64,000 bases of DNA from Halioxenophilus aromaticivorans (lineage in GTDB: Bacteria; Pseudomonadota; Gammaproteobacteria; Pseudomonadales; Cellvibrionaceae), in NCBI RefSeq assembly GCF_042850945.1, contig NZ_AP031496.1, forward strand, positions 1,302,001 through 1,366,000, read 5' to 3'. The notes under the pieces are model-generated. The model did not search any database and was not told the DNA's origin. It was given only the letters and a program-made list of their open reading frames with translations. The first letter of the stretch is position 1. Each line of letters opens with the position of its first letter. Of the stretch, positions 42,699-52,020 are shown in pieces. A program made the position numbers and the translations under genes.

Positions 42699-44012
42699 TT
42701 AAAAGGCCGGGCGGGTTAGGTTTTCTGAGCCTTGTTCGGTAACACGAACGTTGTCTTCGATTCTGATGCCGCCAAATGGCTTTAGCGTTTCAATTAAAGC
42801 CCAATTGAAATGTTTGCCACGGCCATCGCTGTGGGCTTTTTTGAGTAACTGATCAATAAAATAAATGCCGGGCTCGATTGTAAACACTTGGTCCGTCGCC
42901 AAGGTGCGAGTAAACCGCAAGTGAGGGTATTTCTCCGGCGGTGGGTTAGGGGTGCCGCGGGTATCGGCCTGGTGGCCACCGCGATCGTGCACTTGGACAC
43001 CCAGCAAATGACCAAGGCCATGGGGGAAAAATACCCCGGCCAGTTGTTGTTCCTTGGCCTGTGATTTCGAACAAGTGATGATGTTGTTATCCACCAATAA
43101 CTCGGCGATGCCTAGGCTCGCTTGATGGTGGTACTCAGTGTACACCACACCTGGTTTAATGCTGTCACACAGGGCTGTTTGTAAGGTATCCAGCTGTGCA
43201 ATCAAATCCGCAAACAATCCCGGTTGGTTACCGTAGGTGCGGCTAATGTCAGAGCAATAACCTAAATAGGTGGCGCCGGCATCTATCAATAAACTGTTCA
43301 TTGATTGCGGCTCATCGTTGCGCAGGGTGTAGTGCAAAATGGCGGCGTGCTGATTGCCGGCGATGATATTGTCGTAGGGCAGGGTGTCGTCACTGGCGTC
43401 AATGGCTTCTAGGTATTTCAAATGCAGTGCTAATTCACTGGTGGTGGTGCGGCAGGTCTCGGCCACGGCTTGGTGGCCTTTGGCCGCGATCTGATTGGCC
43501 CGCCGGATACAGGTTATCTCATAACCGGTTTTTACCGCTTGTTGAAAGTCGAGGTAGGCCAGTAGTAATGTCGGGTTTGGCTGGGCGTGGTCAAAGCGCT
43601 GAGGTCGCTCGCCCAGGTAAGCTACCGCTTGGCCGCCGGTGATGGCTTTGGCTTCTTGCAGCAGGCGTTCAATCTGGCTAAAGGTTTTTACAGTAAATCG
43701 CTGCTCTATAGCCGGGCAATCCAATCCAGCCACGGCGTGCCAGTAGTCTTCCGGCTGGTAGAGTAAAAGCGCGGGTTGCTCACCGTGGCCGATAATCATC
43801 AACGATTCTGGGAACGACTGCAGCGGTGCCAACCGAGCACTGTAGGGGTTTAGTCTAAACGGGTAGGTGGTGTCATCCAAAAACCGCGTTTGCAGGCCGC
43901 CGCTGTCTACGATGAGCCACTGTCTTCCGGCGGCCTGCATGGCAGCCTGGTATTGCGTTAACCGAATTTGACAGTGTTCGTTATACGCTTGCTGCAAATC
44001 TGTTGGAATCAC
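42699..44012 (-). CDS. pepQ: Xaa-Pro dipeptidase
   Basis: 437 residues from a GTG at 44012, five nt after a near-perfect AGGAGGA. This metallopeptidase cleaves dipeptides with C-terminal proline. It is collinear with E. coli PepQ: FLDDTTYPFRLNP, PYDNIIAGNQHAAILHYT, the metal ligands in LIDAGATYLGYCSDISRTY, FPHGLGHLLGVQVHDRGG, FTIEPGIYFID and FNWALIETLKPFGGIRIEDNV. The M24 ligands (two Asp, one His, two Glu) are present. It is divergent from putP, and the two may be jointly used for proline supply. Confidence 0.95.
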   Translation of the reverse strand: MIPTDLQQAYNEHCQIRLTQYQAAMQAAGRQWLIVDSGGLQTRFLDDTTYPFRLNPYSARLAPLQSFPESLMIIGHGEQPALLLYQPEDYWHAVAGLDCPAIEQRFTVKTFSQIERLLQEAKAITGGQAVAYLGERPQRFDHAQPNPTLLLAYLDFQQAVKTGYEITCIRRANQIAAKGHQAVAETCRTTTSELALHLKYLEAIDASDDTLPYDNIIAGNQHAAILHYTLRNDEPQSMNSLLIDAGATYLGYCSDISRTYGNQPGLFADLIAQLDTLQTALCDSIKPGVVYTEYHHQASLGIAELLVDNNIITCSKSQAKEQQLAGVFFPHGLGHLLGVQVHDRGGHQADTRGTPNPPPEKYPHLRFTRTLATDQVFTIEPGIYFIDQLLKKAHSDGRGKHFNWALIETLKPFGGIRIEDNVRVTEQGSENLTRPAF

Positions 44013-44201
44013 CCGATCCTCCTAAAGTACTGGCACCGCTAACTCTGAAACCAATACTGTTATCATGTGGTTTTGTTGCCCGGGGCCCTCTATTCGTATA
44101 GAACAATAGGCCGCCTTACGTTACTGTCTTGTTGTAGCCAAGACGTGTCTGCCCTTAAACCCCATAAGACGCTTGTTGGCGCAAGTGCAAAGAGATTGTA
44201 T

Positions 44202-45650
44202 ATGTCTGCCGATAGTATGGCCCAATTTGATGTTGGAATTGTTGTAACCTTTGCTCTGTATCTCGCCGGCATGTTTGCCATTGGTTTTTGGGCTTGGCGT
44301 AAAACCACGGATACCGCCGATTATTTTTTAGGGGGTAGATCGTTATCGGCTTGGCCGGCGGCGTTGAGCGCTGGTGCCTCGGATATGAGCGGTTGGCTAC
44401 TGTTGGGTTTGCCGGGCTACGCCTACCTTGCGGGTATGGAAGCCATCTGGATTGGGGTGGGGCTGCTATTAGGCACTTGGCTCAACTGGCTGTTGCTGGC
44501 AGACCGATTCCGTACGGCCACCGAGCATTACGGTAACGCCCTTACTATTCCCGAGTACCTGAGCAATCGCTTTGACGACCACAAACGCATTTTGCAGATG
44601 GTGGCAGCGGTATTTATTGTGCTTTTCTTTCTTATCTACACCAGCGCGGGTTTGGTTGCGGGCGGCAAGCTATTTAATACCGTATTTGGCGCACCCAGCC
44701 ATTGGGCGGTGCTGATCGGTTGCTTATGCATCGTCAGTTACACATTCTTTGGTGGCTTTTTAGCGGTTGCCTGGACGGACCTAGTACAAGCCCTGTTGAT
44801 GGCGGCGGCATTATTAGTGGTGCCAATTATGGCGTGGCAAGGGTTAACGGGCTCCGGTAGCTTGGCCGGCATGGACGCCTATCGATTGAATCCCTTCACC
44901 CAGGCCGATGGTCAACCGCTGGGTGCCACTGTGTTGGTGTCGTCCTTAGCTTGGGGCTTGGGGTACTTTGGCCAACCCCACATCCTGGCGCGCTTCGCGG
45001 CCATCTCCAGTGTGGGTGAAGTACCTAAAGCGCGGCGGGTAGCGGTGACTTGGTGTGCTCTTACTATGGCCTGCGCCTTGGCCGTTGGCATGCTGGGTTA
45101 TTCCTACGCGCAGCGCCACGGTTTGAATATCGCCGACAGTGAAACCGTATTTATGGTGCTGGTGAATGTACTTTTCCACCCTTGGATTGCTGGGATTCTA
45201 TTGGCAGCTATCCTAGCGGCGATTATGAGTACGGCGGATTCGCAATTACTGGTGTGCTCATCGGCACTGGCTGAGGATTTCTACAAAACGCTGTTCAAAC
45301 GCTCCGCAACCCCTGCACGAGTGCTGTGGGTAAGCCGGTTAGCGGTGGCCGCGGTGGCAGTTATTGCCACGCTGTTGGCATTGATGCCGGGTAATTCAGT
45401 ACTGGACTTAGTGTCCTACGCCTGGGCCGGATTTGGCGCGGCCTTTGGACCTATTATTTTACTCAGTGTTTACTGGCAAAAAATGACCTGCTGGGGCGCA
45501 CTGGCGGGCATGTTGGTTGGAGCGTTGACCGTGGTTGTTTGGAAAAACCTAACCGGCGGGGTGTTTGAAGTGTACGAATTGTTCCCCGGTTTTATTTTGG
45601 CCGCAGCGGCGACCATTGTCGTGTCTAAATTAAAAAGGCCAACAGCTTAA
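44202..45650 (+). CDS. putP: Sodium/proline symporter
   Basis: 482 residues from the ATG at 44202; a longer open frame reaches back to 44067 without a homologous N-terminus. This 13-helix SSS-family transporter couples Na+ to L-proline uptake. Conserved segments are YFLGGRSLSAWPAALSAGASDMSGWLLLGLPG (TM2 and the Na+ site), GGFLAVAWTDLVQA, WGLGYFGQPHILARF, HPWIAGILLAAILAAIMSTADSQLLVCSSALAEDFYK and SYAWAGFGAAFGPIILLSVYW. It is divergent from pepQ, so dipeptide cleavage and proline import are adjacent. Confidence 0.94.
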   Translation: MSADSMAQFDVGIVVTFALYLAGMFAIGFWAWRKTTDTADYFLGGRSLSAWPAALSAGASDMSGWLLLGLPGYAYLAGMEAIWIGVGLLLGTWLNWLLLADRFRTATEHYGNALTIPEYLSNRFDDHKRILQMVAAVFIVLFFLIYTSAGLVAGGKLFNTVFGAPSHWAVLIGCLCIVSYTFFGGFLAVAWTDLVQALLMAAALLVVPIMAWQGLTGSGSLAGMDAYRLNPFTQADGQPLGATVLVSSLAWGLGYFGQPHILARFAAISSVGEVPKARRVAVTWCALTMACALAVGMLGYSYAQRHGLNIADSETVFMVLVNVLFHPWIAGILLAAILAAIMSTADSQLLVCSSALAEDFYKTLFKRSATPARVLWVSRLAVAAVAVIATLLALMPGNSVLDLVSYAWAGFGAAFGPIILLSVYWQKMTCWGALAGMLVGALTVVVWKNLTGGVFEVYELFPGFILAAAATIVVSKLKRPTA

Positions 45651-45661
45651 GCCTTATTGAC

Positions 45662-45958
45662 CTAGGGCCTGTTGACACTAATTCGGAGCCTCTGTTGAGT
45701 CAGGAAATAGTCCAATCTAGGCGCGAACCGCGAAGTTTGGTGGGCCCAAATAAGCGGTGAGCAACAACGAGTGGGCTATTTCCTGGCTCAACCCGTAGGG
45801 CTGGAGCCAGCTTCCCGCTCAACGTTGTTGCCAATCGCTCATGTAGGCCCACTACATTTCACGCTTGGCGCCTAGTTGAACGGGAAGATGCTCGGGGCGC
45901 GTAGCCCGGGGCGCGTAGCCTCCAGCAGTGGTGCCAAATTAGTGTCAACAGGCCCTAG
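45662..45958. mobile_element. Fold-back MITE-like element with 22-bp terminal inverted repeats
   Basis: The 22 bp at 45662-45683 are an exact reverse complement of 45937-45958. The outermost CTAG on both sides can be read as a 4-bp target duplication around 18-bp ends starting GGCCTGTTGACAC. Internal segments also pair: 45740-45769 with 45823-45852, CTTCCCGCTCAAC with GTTGAACGGGAAG, and TTGAGTCAGGAAATAG with CTATTTCCTGGCTCAA. The ~297-bp element is thus one long imperfect palindrome. It contains a 13-bp direct repeat (GGGGCGCGTAGCC) and no coding capacity. Its right end supplies the stop codon of the EAL gene. CTAG targets are typical of IS5-type transposases, but no parent element is in the window. 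Confidence 0.85.
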
Positions 45959-47691
45959 CCGCACTTGACTTGGTTGGTTTTTAAGGTGAAGTCCAGCAGC
46001 TGTTGCAAAGCCATGGGCTTGGCGTAGAGGAAACCTTGTAAGTACTCACAGCGCTTTTGTTTTAAAAACGTCGCCGCTTCGATTGTTTCCACGCCTTCGG
46101 CCACCACCGCTTTACCTAGGTTGTGGGCCAAAGAAATCATGGCTCGCAAAATGGCCAGGTCGGATTCATTAGCGTCGTTAAAGGATCTAACAAAACTCTG
46201 ATCTATTTTTAACGTATCTACGGGCAATTCTTTTAGGTAGTTCATGGAGGAATACCCTACGCCGAAATCATCCAGCGAAAGGTGGCAACCCAAGGAGCGT
46301 AAAGCGCCCAGAGTTTGCATAGTAAACTGAGTTTTTTCGATCAAAGACGATTCTGTAATCTCCAGGTGAATATTGCCCGGTAGCAGTTTTTGTTCTGCCA
46401 CAACGTTGGCCACCCGGTTTACAAACCCGGGGTCTTGCAATTGCATGGGTGATATATTCACACTCATCCAACAGTGCTGATCTAAAGCGCCAGCACGGCG
46501 TAGCTGATTAAAATCCCTTCCAGCTTGTTGAATCACCCAAGCGCCAATCATATGAATCATGCCAGTTTCTTCCATGATGGGAACAAACTCGGCAGGCGAG
46601 ATCGTTTCTCCTTTGCGTGTGGTCCAGCGCAGAAGGGCTTCGTAGCCTTTCACTCGATCCGTGTTAGCATCGATAATGGGCTGGTAATGCACTGTAAACT
46701 CACCGGTCCTAAACGCCAATCGCATATTCTTCAACATTTGATTACGCCGGTTTACACGAATTCCCAGTTCTTGGTCAAAGAAACTGATACAGTCGCCGCC
46801 CTTATGCTTGCACGCCATCAACGCCGAGTTGGCTTCTTGTAAAAACTGATCGGCATCCGGAGCGCGGGCTTCGCCATCGTACTGGGTAATACCAATACTA
46901 CAGCGGGAATCAATGGTTTCGCCTTGCTCCAAGGTCACGCCCAAGCGTACCGTTTGCAGAACTTTTTCTGCTACCACCGACGAAGGAATAATACATTTCT
47001 CCTTGGAATTGATCACAATCACAAATTCGTCGGCGCTAAGTCGTGCCACAAAATCGCCACCACGTACGCACTGTTTTAATTGCTTACCCAATTGCGCCAA
47101 AAATTCGTCGCCGGTGGTTTGGCCGCGTGTATCGTTGATGACCTTAAACTTATCGCAATCGATGTAAAACAGCGACAGTTGAAACTGCAGCCGTTCGGCC
47201 TCTTTTAATTGTTGCTGTATAAACGATATAAAGCCGGCGCGATTGGCAAGTCCTGTGAGCGGGTCTAAGTTGCTTTTTTCTAGCGCATAATCGATACGCT
47301 GTTTACTGCGCAAGGCGTAGCGGAAAAGTCGGGCAATAAATTTAGGCGCGTTATCGTCGGTAGTAAAATAATCGATAACACCATGTTCTAAGCAGGCGCT
47401 GGCCTCGTCTTCCTGACAGGGATCGGTCAATATGATGATTGGAGTACGCGGAGCGCAACGGTGCAGTAGTAGCAGGTTGCTGGATGTCTGTTGCTCGGTA
47501 AAGTCGGTACTGATCAGTATTAAATGAAAGCTCTTTAATTTTAAGTAGGTTGTCGCTTCCGCAATGGATTGAACGGTGTAAGTTTCGAACAGCGGCAGTT
47601 GATGGCTGCCGGGCGAGGGAAAGTCCAAGGTCTGTAACTGACGTTGCTCTCGGCTGGTGCTGGCGACGATGAGTATGTTCACTTCAGTCAT
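45955..47691 (-). CDS. Receiver-like, degenerate GGDEF, intact EAL protein (c-di-GMP phosphodiesterase candidate)
   Basis: 578 residues. The N-terminal ~125 residues look like a response-regulator fold (VNILIVAST..., LILISTDFTEQ with Asp63 near the phospho-acceptor place, then IIILTD). The central domain has the diguanylate cyclase layout, but the active-site loop reads SADEF (219-223) instead of GGDEF, so cyclase activity is doubtful. The C-terminal EAL domain is complete: EAL at 351-353, ITESSLIEKT, LDDFGVGYSSMNYL and AEGVETIEAA. A c-di-GMP phosphodiesterase with a regulatory GGDEF is therefore most likely. The stop codon TAG lies within the terminal repeat of the MITE, so the native C-terminus may have been altered. 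Confidence 0.9.
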   Translation of the reverse strand: MTEVNILIVASTSREQRQLQTLDFPSPGSHQLPLFETYTVQSIAEATTYLKLKSFHLILISTDFTEQQTSSNLLLLHRCAPRTPIIILTDPCQEDEASACLEHGVIDYFTTDDNAPKFIARLFRYALRSKQRIDYALEKSNLDPLTGLANRAGFISFIQQQLKEAERLQFQLSLFYIDCDKFKVINDTRGQTTGDEFLAQLGKQLKQCVRGGDFVARLSADEFVIVINSKEKCIIPSSVVAEKVLQTVRLGVTLEQGETIDSRCSIGITQYDGEARAPDADQFLQEANSALMACKHKGGDCISFFDQELGIRVNRRNQMLKNMRLAFRTGEFTVHYQPIIDANTDRVKGYEALLRWTTRKGETISPAEFVPIMEETGMIHMIGAWVIQQAGRDFNQLRRAGALDQHCWMSVNISPMQLQDPGFVNRVANVVAEQKLLPGNIHLEITESSLIEKTQFTMQTLGALRSLGCHLSLDDFGVGYSSMNYLKELPVDTLKIDQSFVRSFNDANESDLAILRAMISLAHNLGKAVVAEGVETIEAATFLKQKRCEYLQGFLYAKPMALQQLLDFTLKTNQVKCG

Positions 47692-48496
47692 TGAGCGTTA
47701 ACCGGCGTAGTATCGAACCTGTGCGGGGCAGCGGCGGTTGGGGTAAAACTGACTTTGGTTGCAATGGCATCAGGTTCAACAGAAATTCTATGCAGTGAAT
47801 ACATTAACAGTTGAGTGGTCATAGTCCGTTATCTGCCCTTTGAGTTTGCTGACGAACCCCATCACCGTGCAACCCCATCCACAGGGCTACGCACACAGTA
47901 CGCTGGTTCACGCCGAGATCACTGGTTGCCTAGAGTTGCTTAGAGGTGTCCTTTAGTGGCGTTTTTGCCCAGGCTAAGTTGTGCGGAGATTACCCACCAA
48001 AAGTCTGCGCACAGCTAACCTTTCAAAAAACCAACTCTCGAAAACCAGTGTGGTTATTCAATTAATTCGACTGTGCTGGCCAAATCTTGAATCTTGCCTC
48101 CAAATATTACATTTCGATTCAATATATTGGGTGGGGCTAATGGAGCGGTGGGGAGGGCTATAGACAAAACGAACCAAAAAAACCGTCCTTAAGAACTTTT
48201 TTAAGGATTCTAATGATCTTCCGGCAAACTCACATTTCTGGGTCTACCCTTTATTGCAAAGGCACCGTCGTAAAAAGAAAGGCATAACAAAGCCGGATCT
48301 TAGTCTGTAATGCACGGTGGATAAGGACGCCCCCCGCCATTTGGCGCCGCCTACATTGGTCAAAAATAAAGGCACGTACATTTTAAAGTTTGCCGCTGCA
48401 AGGCCGATTACTTTAGTACTTATTGGTATTGTAATGTGACGGTTTGTGCAAACGCGTGCCAATGCGATTAGAAAGAATGATTTAGAGAGGCAATTT
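47692..48496. other. Region upstream of the chemosensory operon
   Basis: About 800 bp with no supported gene. A short AT palindrome (TCCTTAA/TTAAGGA, 48186-48207) lies ~290 bp before the first operon gene. The operon promoter should be here, but I cannot fix its boxes. Confidence 0.45.
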
Positions 48497-48787
48497 ATGG
48501 CTGATAAAACCACATTTTCCTGCGGTGACAGCCTGGATATCCAACAGGTTTCGTCGCTGTATAAACGTCTGCAAAAGTCTGTAGAAAAGGCTATCAACAT
48601 TGAGCTGAAAGCAGATTTAGTGGCAAAAGCCGACACCGCCGGGCTGCAGATGTTTGTCAGCCTGCGCCAAGAATTAAAAGCCTTGGGTGGCGACATTATT
48701 TGGAAGAAACCCAGCGACGAACTTCTACAAGCCGCCAAGCTACTTGGCTTAACCGTAAGCCTTGGCTTGCCGGTGGCCGCGGAATAA
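48497..48787 (+). CDS. STAS-domain protein (first gene of chemosensory operon)
   Basis: 96 residues from the ATG at 48497, with GAGAGG upstream. It is a single STAS domain (anti-sigma-factor-antagonist fold). The conserved site around the phospho-acceptor reads KADTAGLQMF, with Thr47 where RsbV-like proteins have Ser. It may be phosphorylated, or serve as a docking partner of the chemosensory kinase or of the partner-switch protein at the operon's 3' end. STAS genes are common at this position in F7-type chemosensory clusters. Confidence 0.8.
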   Translation: MADKTTFSCGDSLDIQQVSSLYKRLQKSVEKAINIELKADLVAKADTAGLQMFVSLRQELKALGGDIIWKKPSDELLQAAKLLGLTVSLGLPVAAE

Positions 48788-48856
48788 CTTCATTATTTAA
48801 ATCTCTCATAAACCACAGCTAACAACAGTGCAATACAGTGTTCAAGGAGTACATGC

Positions 48857-49219
48857 ATGGCTCGAATATTAATCGTTGATGACTCTGCCTCCATGCGCAA
48901 CATGGTGGCCGCAACGTTACAATCGGCAGGGCACCAAATCAAAGACGCCGCAGATGGTCAACAGGCGTTTGGCGTTGCCAAAGGAGAAAGCTTCGATGCC
49001 GTTATTACCGACCTCAATATGCCGGTAATGAACGGAATTGAATTGGTGCGCAATCTACGCACGCTACCCAACTATAAATACACGCCCATCCTGCTACTCA
49101 CCACGGAATCCTCCATGGATAAGAAAAGTGAGGGTAAAAGTGCGGGTGCTACTGGATGGCTGGTGAAACCTTTTAACCCAGAGAAGCTACTTGCCACTGT
49201 TAATAAGGTTCTAGGTTAG
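48857..49219 (+). CDS. cheY: Chemotaxis response regulator CheY
   Basis: 120 residues, a single receiver domain. The phospho-acceptor is Asp52 (AVITDLNMP), the acidic pocket is VDDS, the switch Thr is in LLLTTES, and the Lys is Lys104 in VKPF. It is the only stand-alone CheY in the operon. Whether it contacts the flagellar motor or another output cannot be told from sequence. Confidence 0.93.
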   Translation: MARILIVDDSASMRNMVAATLQSAGHQIKDAADGQQAFGVAKGESFDAVITDLNMPVMNGIELVRNLRTLPNYKYTPILLLTTESSMDKKSEGKSAGATGWLVKPFNPEKLLATVNKVLG

Positions 49220-49236
49220 AAGTCGAGGTCAGGGTC

Positions 49237-51471
49237 ATGACAATAGATTTAAAACAGTTTTATCAGGTGTTTTTCGAAGAGAGTTATGAAGGCCTCGATG
49301 TAATGGAGCAGGGCTTGTTAGAAATTAGCAAGTCCGGCACCGATGACCCTGAGTTGATTAATACCATTTTCCGTTCTGCGCATTCCATCAAGGGTGGCGC
49401 TGGTACCCTAGGTTTTCCGGAAATCGTGAGCTTTACCCACGTGCTGGAAACGTTGTTAGATGAAGTGCGCGATGGTGCGCGTAGTCTAACCAATGAATCC
49501 ATCGATTTGTTACTGAAATCCTGTGATGCGTTGCGCGATATGTTCCAATCTCTAGAGCAAGAACAGCCTATCGACGACACGGTGAGTAAAGAGCTATTGG
49601 CGGCGTTTGAACAGATGCTGTCTCAACCTTCCGCTACCGGTGAGACGGCGGCGGGTGAAGCCGCCGGATCCGATGCAGGATTAAGTAGCCAAGACAGCGC
49701 CCTGGAGCAAACGTTTTTCCCAACCGGTGATGCTGCCGATGGTAGCGCAGGCAGTGATGCTGGTGGTGACAAAATCTGGCTCATTGGTTTTAAACCCGAA
49801 CCGCAAATTTTACTGACTGGTAACGAGCCGCTGCGTATTTTTCGCGAGCTAGAAGAGCTTGGCAGCCTAGACGTGGAAGCCAATGTAGAAGTCGTCCCCG
49901 CCTTCGATCAAATATCCGTCGACGAGTGCTTTGTTAGCTGGACGCTGCGTTTAGATGGCAGCGTTGATCGAGACGATATTGAATCAGCCTTTGACTGGGT
50001 AATGGACGAATGCGAACTTAACATTGAACGGGTGGATGCCCATGCCACTTCGGATGACGCTTCAGCGAATGAGAGCGCTGAGATTGAAGTCACGGCAGCA
50101 AGTGATGGCACCGATGAGCCAACACCTGCAGTTGCGGAACCCCAAGCGGCACCGGAGCCGGCGACGGTAAGCGTTGCAGAGGCTCCTGCCGCTCCAGCGG
50201 CTAAGCCGTCCGGCACACTGGCAGCCAAAGCGCCAGCGGCAAAAAGCGAGTCGGGTGGAATGTCGTCCTCTGCCGGTGGTTCCATTCGCGTTGGTATCGA
50301 TAAGGTCGATAACTTAATCAACCTAGTGGGTGAATTGGTTATTACTCAGTCAATGTTATCCGAGTTGGGTAATAATTTTGACATGGACAAGCTGGAACGC
50401 TTGGCCAACGGTTTAGAGCAGCTACAACAAAATACCCGTGAATTGCAAGAAAGTGTTATGCGCATCCGTATGCTGCCCATTAGCTTTACCTTTAATCGCT
50501 TCCCCCGAATGATTCGCGATCTTTCCATGAAGACCGGAAAAAAAGTCGACTTGGTTTTGTCCGGTGAGCAAACCGAGCTGGATAAAACCGTGATGGAGCA
50601 GATTGGTGATCCGTTAGTACATTTGGTTCGCAATGCCATCGATCACGGCCTAGAAATGCCGGAAGAGAGAGCTGCAGCCGGCAAAGATGAAACCGGAAAG
50701 ATTCAGCTCAACGCCGAACACCGTGGGGGTAATATCGTTATTGAAATCACTGACGATGGCCGCGGCATAGACCCGGATAAAATTCTTGCCAAAGCCAGAG
50801 AAAAAGGCCTAGTAGCTCCTGAGCAAGAGCTGACAGTACCAGAGATATACGATCTTATTTTTGAGCCAGGTTTCTCCACGGCGGCTTCGGTAAGTGATAT
50901 TTCTGGCCGTGGTGTGGGCATGGATGTAGTGCGCAGGAATATCAAATCCTTGGGTGGCCGCATCGAAATCGAATCCGAGCTAGGTAAAGGCTCTACTATT
51001 CGTGTGCACTTACCCTTAACCCTGGCGATTTTGGATGGTCAGCTGGTTCGCGTGGGCAAAGAGGTATTTATTATTCCATTGGTTGCCATTGTTGAATCAT
51101 TACAAATTAAAGCCGAATTAGTCAATCGTGTGTCTGGCAACATGGTGCTATATCGCCTGCGTGAAGACAATGTGCCCATCGTTCCTATCTATAAAGAGTT
51201 TAATATCGAAGCCGATAACCAAGAATTGGAAAACGCTTTGTTGGTGGTTGTGGAAGGCGACGGTAATAAGATCGGCTTATTGGTAGATGATTTATTGGCC
51301 CAGCAACAAGTAGTGATTAAGAGTTTGGAAAGCAACTATCGCAGGGTAGAGGGCATCAGTGGTGCCACGATTCTAGGTGATGGTTCAGTGTCGTTGATTT
51401 TGGATATTCAGGGCTTAATTACACGCGCTTCACGCAATCGTCGTAAAAGCCACTCGAGCCGTGCGGCTTAA
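49237..51471 (+). CDS. cheA: Chemotaxis histidine kinase CheA
   Basis: 744 residues. The P1 Hpt domain has phospho-His49 in FRSAHSIKGGAGTLGF. A CheY-binding P2-like domain (GNEPLRIFRELEELGSLDVEAN, about 185-270) follows, and then a long Ala/Pro/Glu-rich linker (about 275-345). The dimerisation domain starts near IRVGIDKVDNLINLVGELVI. The ATPase has all boxes: N (HLVRNAIDHGLE), G1 (DDGRGID), F (GFSTA) and G2 (GRGVGMDVV). The C-terminal CheW-like P5 domain ends RRKSHSSRAA. It starts 17 nt after cheY. Confidence 0.95.
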   Translation: MTIDLKQFYQVFFEESYEGLDVMEQGLLEISKSGTDDPELINTIFRSAHSIKGGAGTLGFPEIVSFTHVLETLLDEVRDGARSLTNESIDLLLKSCDALRDMFQSLEQEQPIDDTVSKELLAAFEQMLSQPSATGETAAGEAAGSDAGLSSQDSALEQTFFPTGDAADGSAGSDAGGDKIWLIGFKPEPQILLTGNEPLRIFRELEELGSLDVEANVEVVPAFDQISVDECFVSWTLRLDGSVDRDDIESAFDWVMDECELNIERVDAHATSDDASANESAEIEVTAASDGTDEPTPAVAEPQAAPEPATVSVAEAPAAPAAKPSGTLAAKAPAAKSESGGMSSSAGGSIRVGIDKVDNLINLVGELVITQSMLSELGNNFDMDKLERLANGLEQLQQNTRELQESVMRIRMLPISFTFNRFPRMIRDLSMKTGKKVDLVLSGEQTELDKTVMEQIGDPLVHLVRNAIDHGLEMPEERAAAGKDETGKIQLNAEHRGGNIVIEITDDGRGIDPDKILAKAREKGLVAPEQELTVPEIYDLIFEPGFSTAASVSDISGRGVGMDVVRRNIKSLGGRIEIESELGKGSTIRVHLPLTLAILDGQLVRVGKEVFIIPLVAIVESLQIKAELVNRVSGNMVLYRLREDNVPIVPIYKEFNIEADNQELENALLVVVEGDGNKIGLLVDDLLAQQQVVIKSLESNYRRVEGISGATILGDGSVSLILDIQGLITRASRNRRKSHSSRAA

Positions 51472-51483
51472 AGGAGATTTTTT

Positions 51484-52020
51484 GTGAATGCTCTTGTAGA
51501 AGTGCCTGATGTAGCCTCAAAAGATCATGGCGACCTATCCTTAGAGGGTATCGACTTTATATCAGACGGTGATCAATACCTGACGTTTTGCCTTGAACAT
51601 GAGCACTATGGTGTGGATATTTTATCCGTCACTGAGATTCGTGGTTGGGAAGCGCCAACCCTGATTCCCAATTCCCCGGAGCATGTATGCGGTGTAATTA
51701 ATTTACGCGGTGTGATTGTGCCGATCCTTGATCTACGATTGAAGTTTCAAATTGGTGAGCCAGTCTACAACCCAACAACGGTCGTTATTGTGTTAACGGT
51801 AAAAACGGAACGTGATCACTGCACCATGGGCTTTGTCGTCGATGCCGTATCTGACGTGCTAAACGCTGAGGCCCAAGACATCAAACCTGCGCCGTCGTTT
51901 GGTGGCATGGTGGACGGACGTTACATCCAAGGGTTGGTTAATGTTGGCTCAGACGTGGTAACCATACTCAACGTTGAGCAGTTGTTATCGCTGACTGAAG
52001 AGGAAGATTTTGATGAGTGA
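51484..52020 (+). CDS. cheW: Chemotaxis coupling protein CheW (first)
   Basis: 178 residues starting at a GTG (51484) after AAAGGAG. A ~30-residue N-terminal extension precedes the CheW domain. The domain contains QYLTFCLEHEHYGVDILSVTEIRGW and VCGVINLRGVIVPILDLRLKF, which couple CheA to receptors. It overlaps the second cheW by 8 nt. Two non-identical CheWs suggest different receptor or kinase interfaces. Confidence 0.93.
   Translation: MNALVEVPDVASKDHGDLSLEGIDFISDGDQYLTFCLEHEHYGVDILSVTEIRGWEAPTLIPNSPEHVCGVINLRGVIVPILDLRLKFQIGEPVYNPTTVVIVLTVKTERDHCTMGFVVDAVSDVLNAEAQDIKPAPSFGGMVDGRYIQGLVNVGSDVVTILNVEQLLSLTEEEDFDE

Noticed and set aside
48244..48738. 164-codon reverse frame opposite the first STAS gene
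   Set aside because: It is antisense to a clear STAS-domain gene and its composition reflects the complementary strand.
49908..50321. Reverse Ala/Ser-rich frame within cheA
   Set aside because: It mirrors the Ala/Pro-rich linker of CheA; no independent coding evidence.
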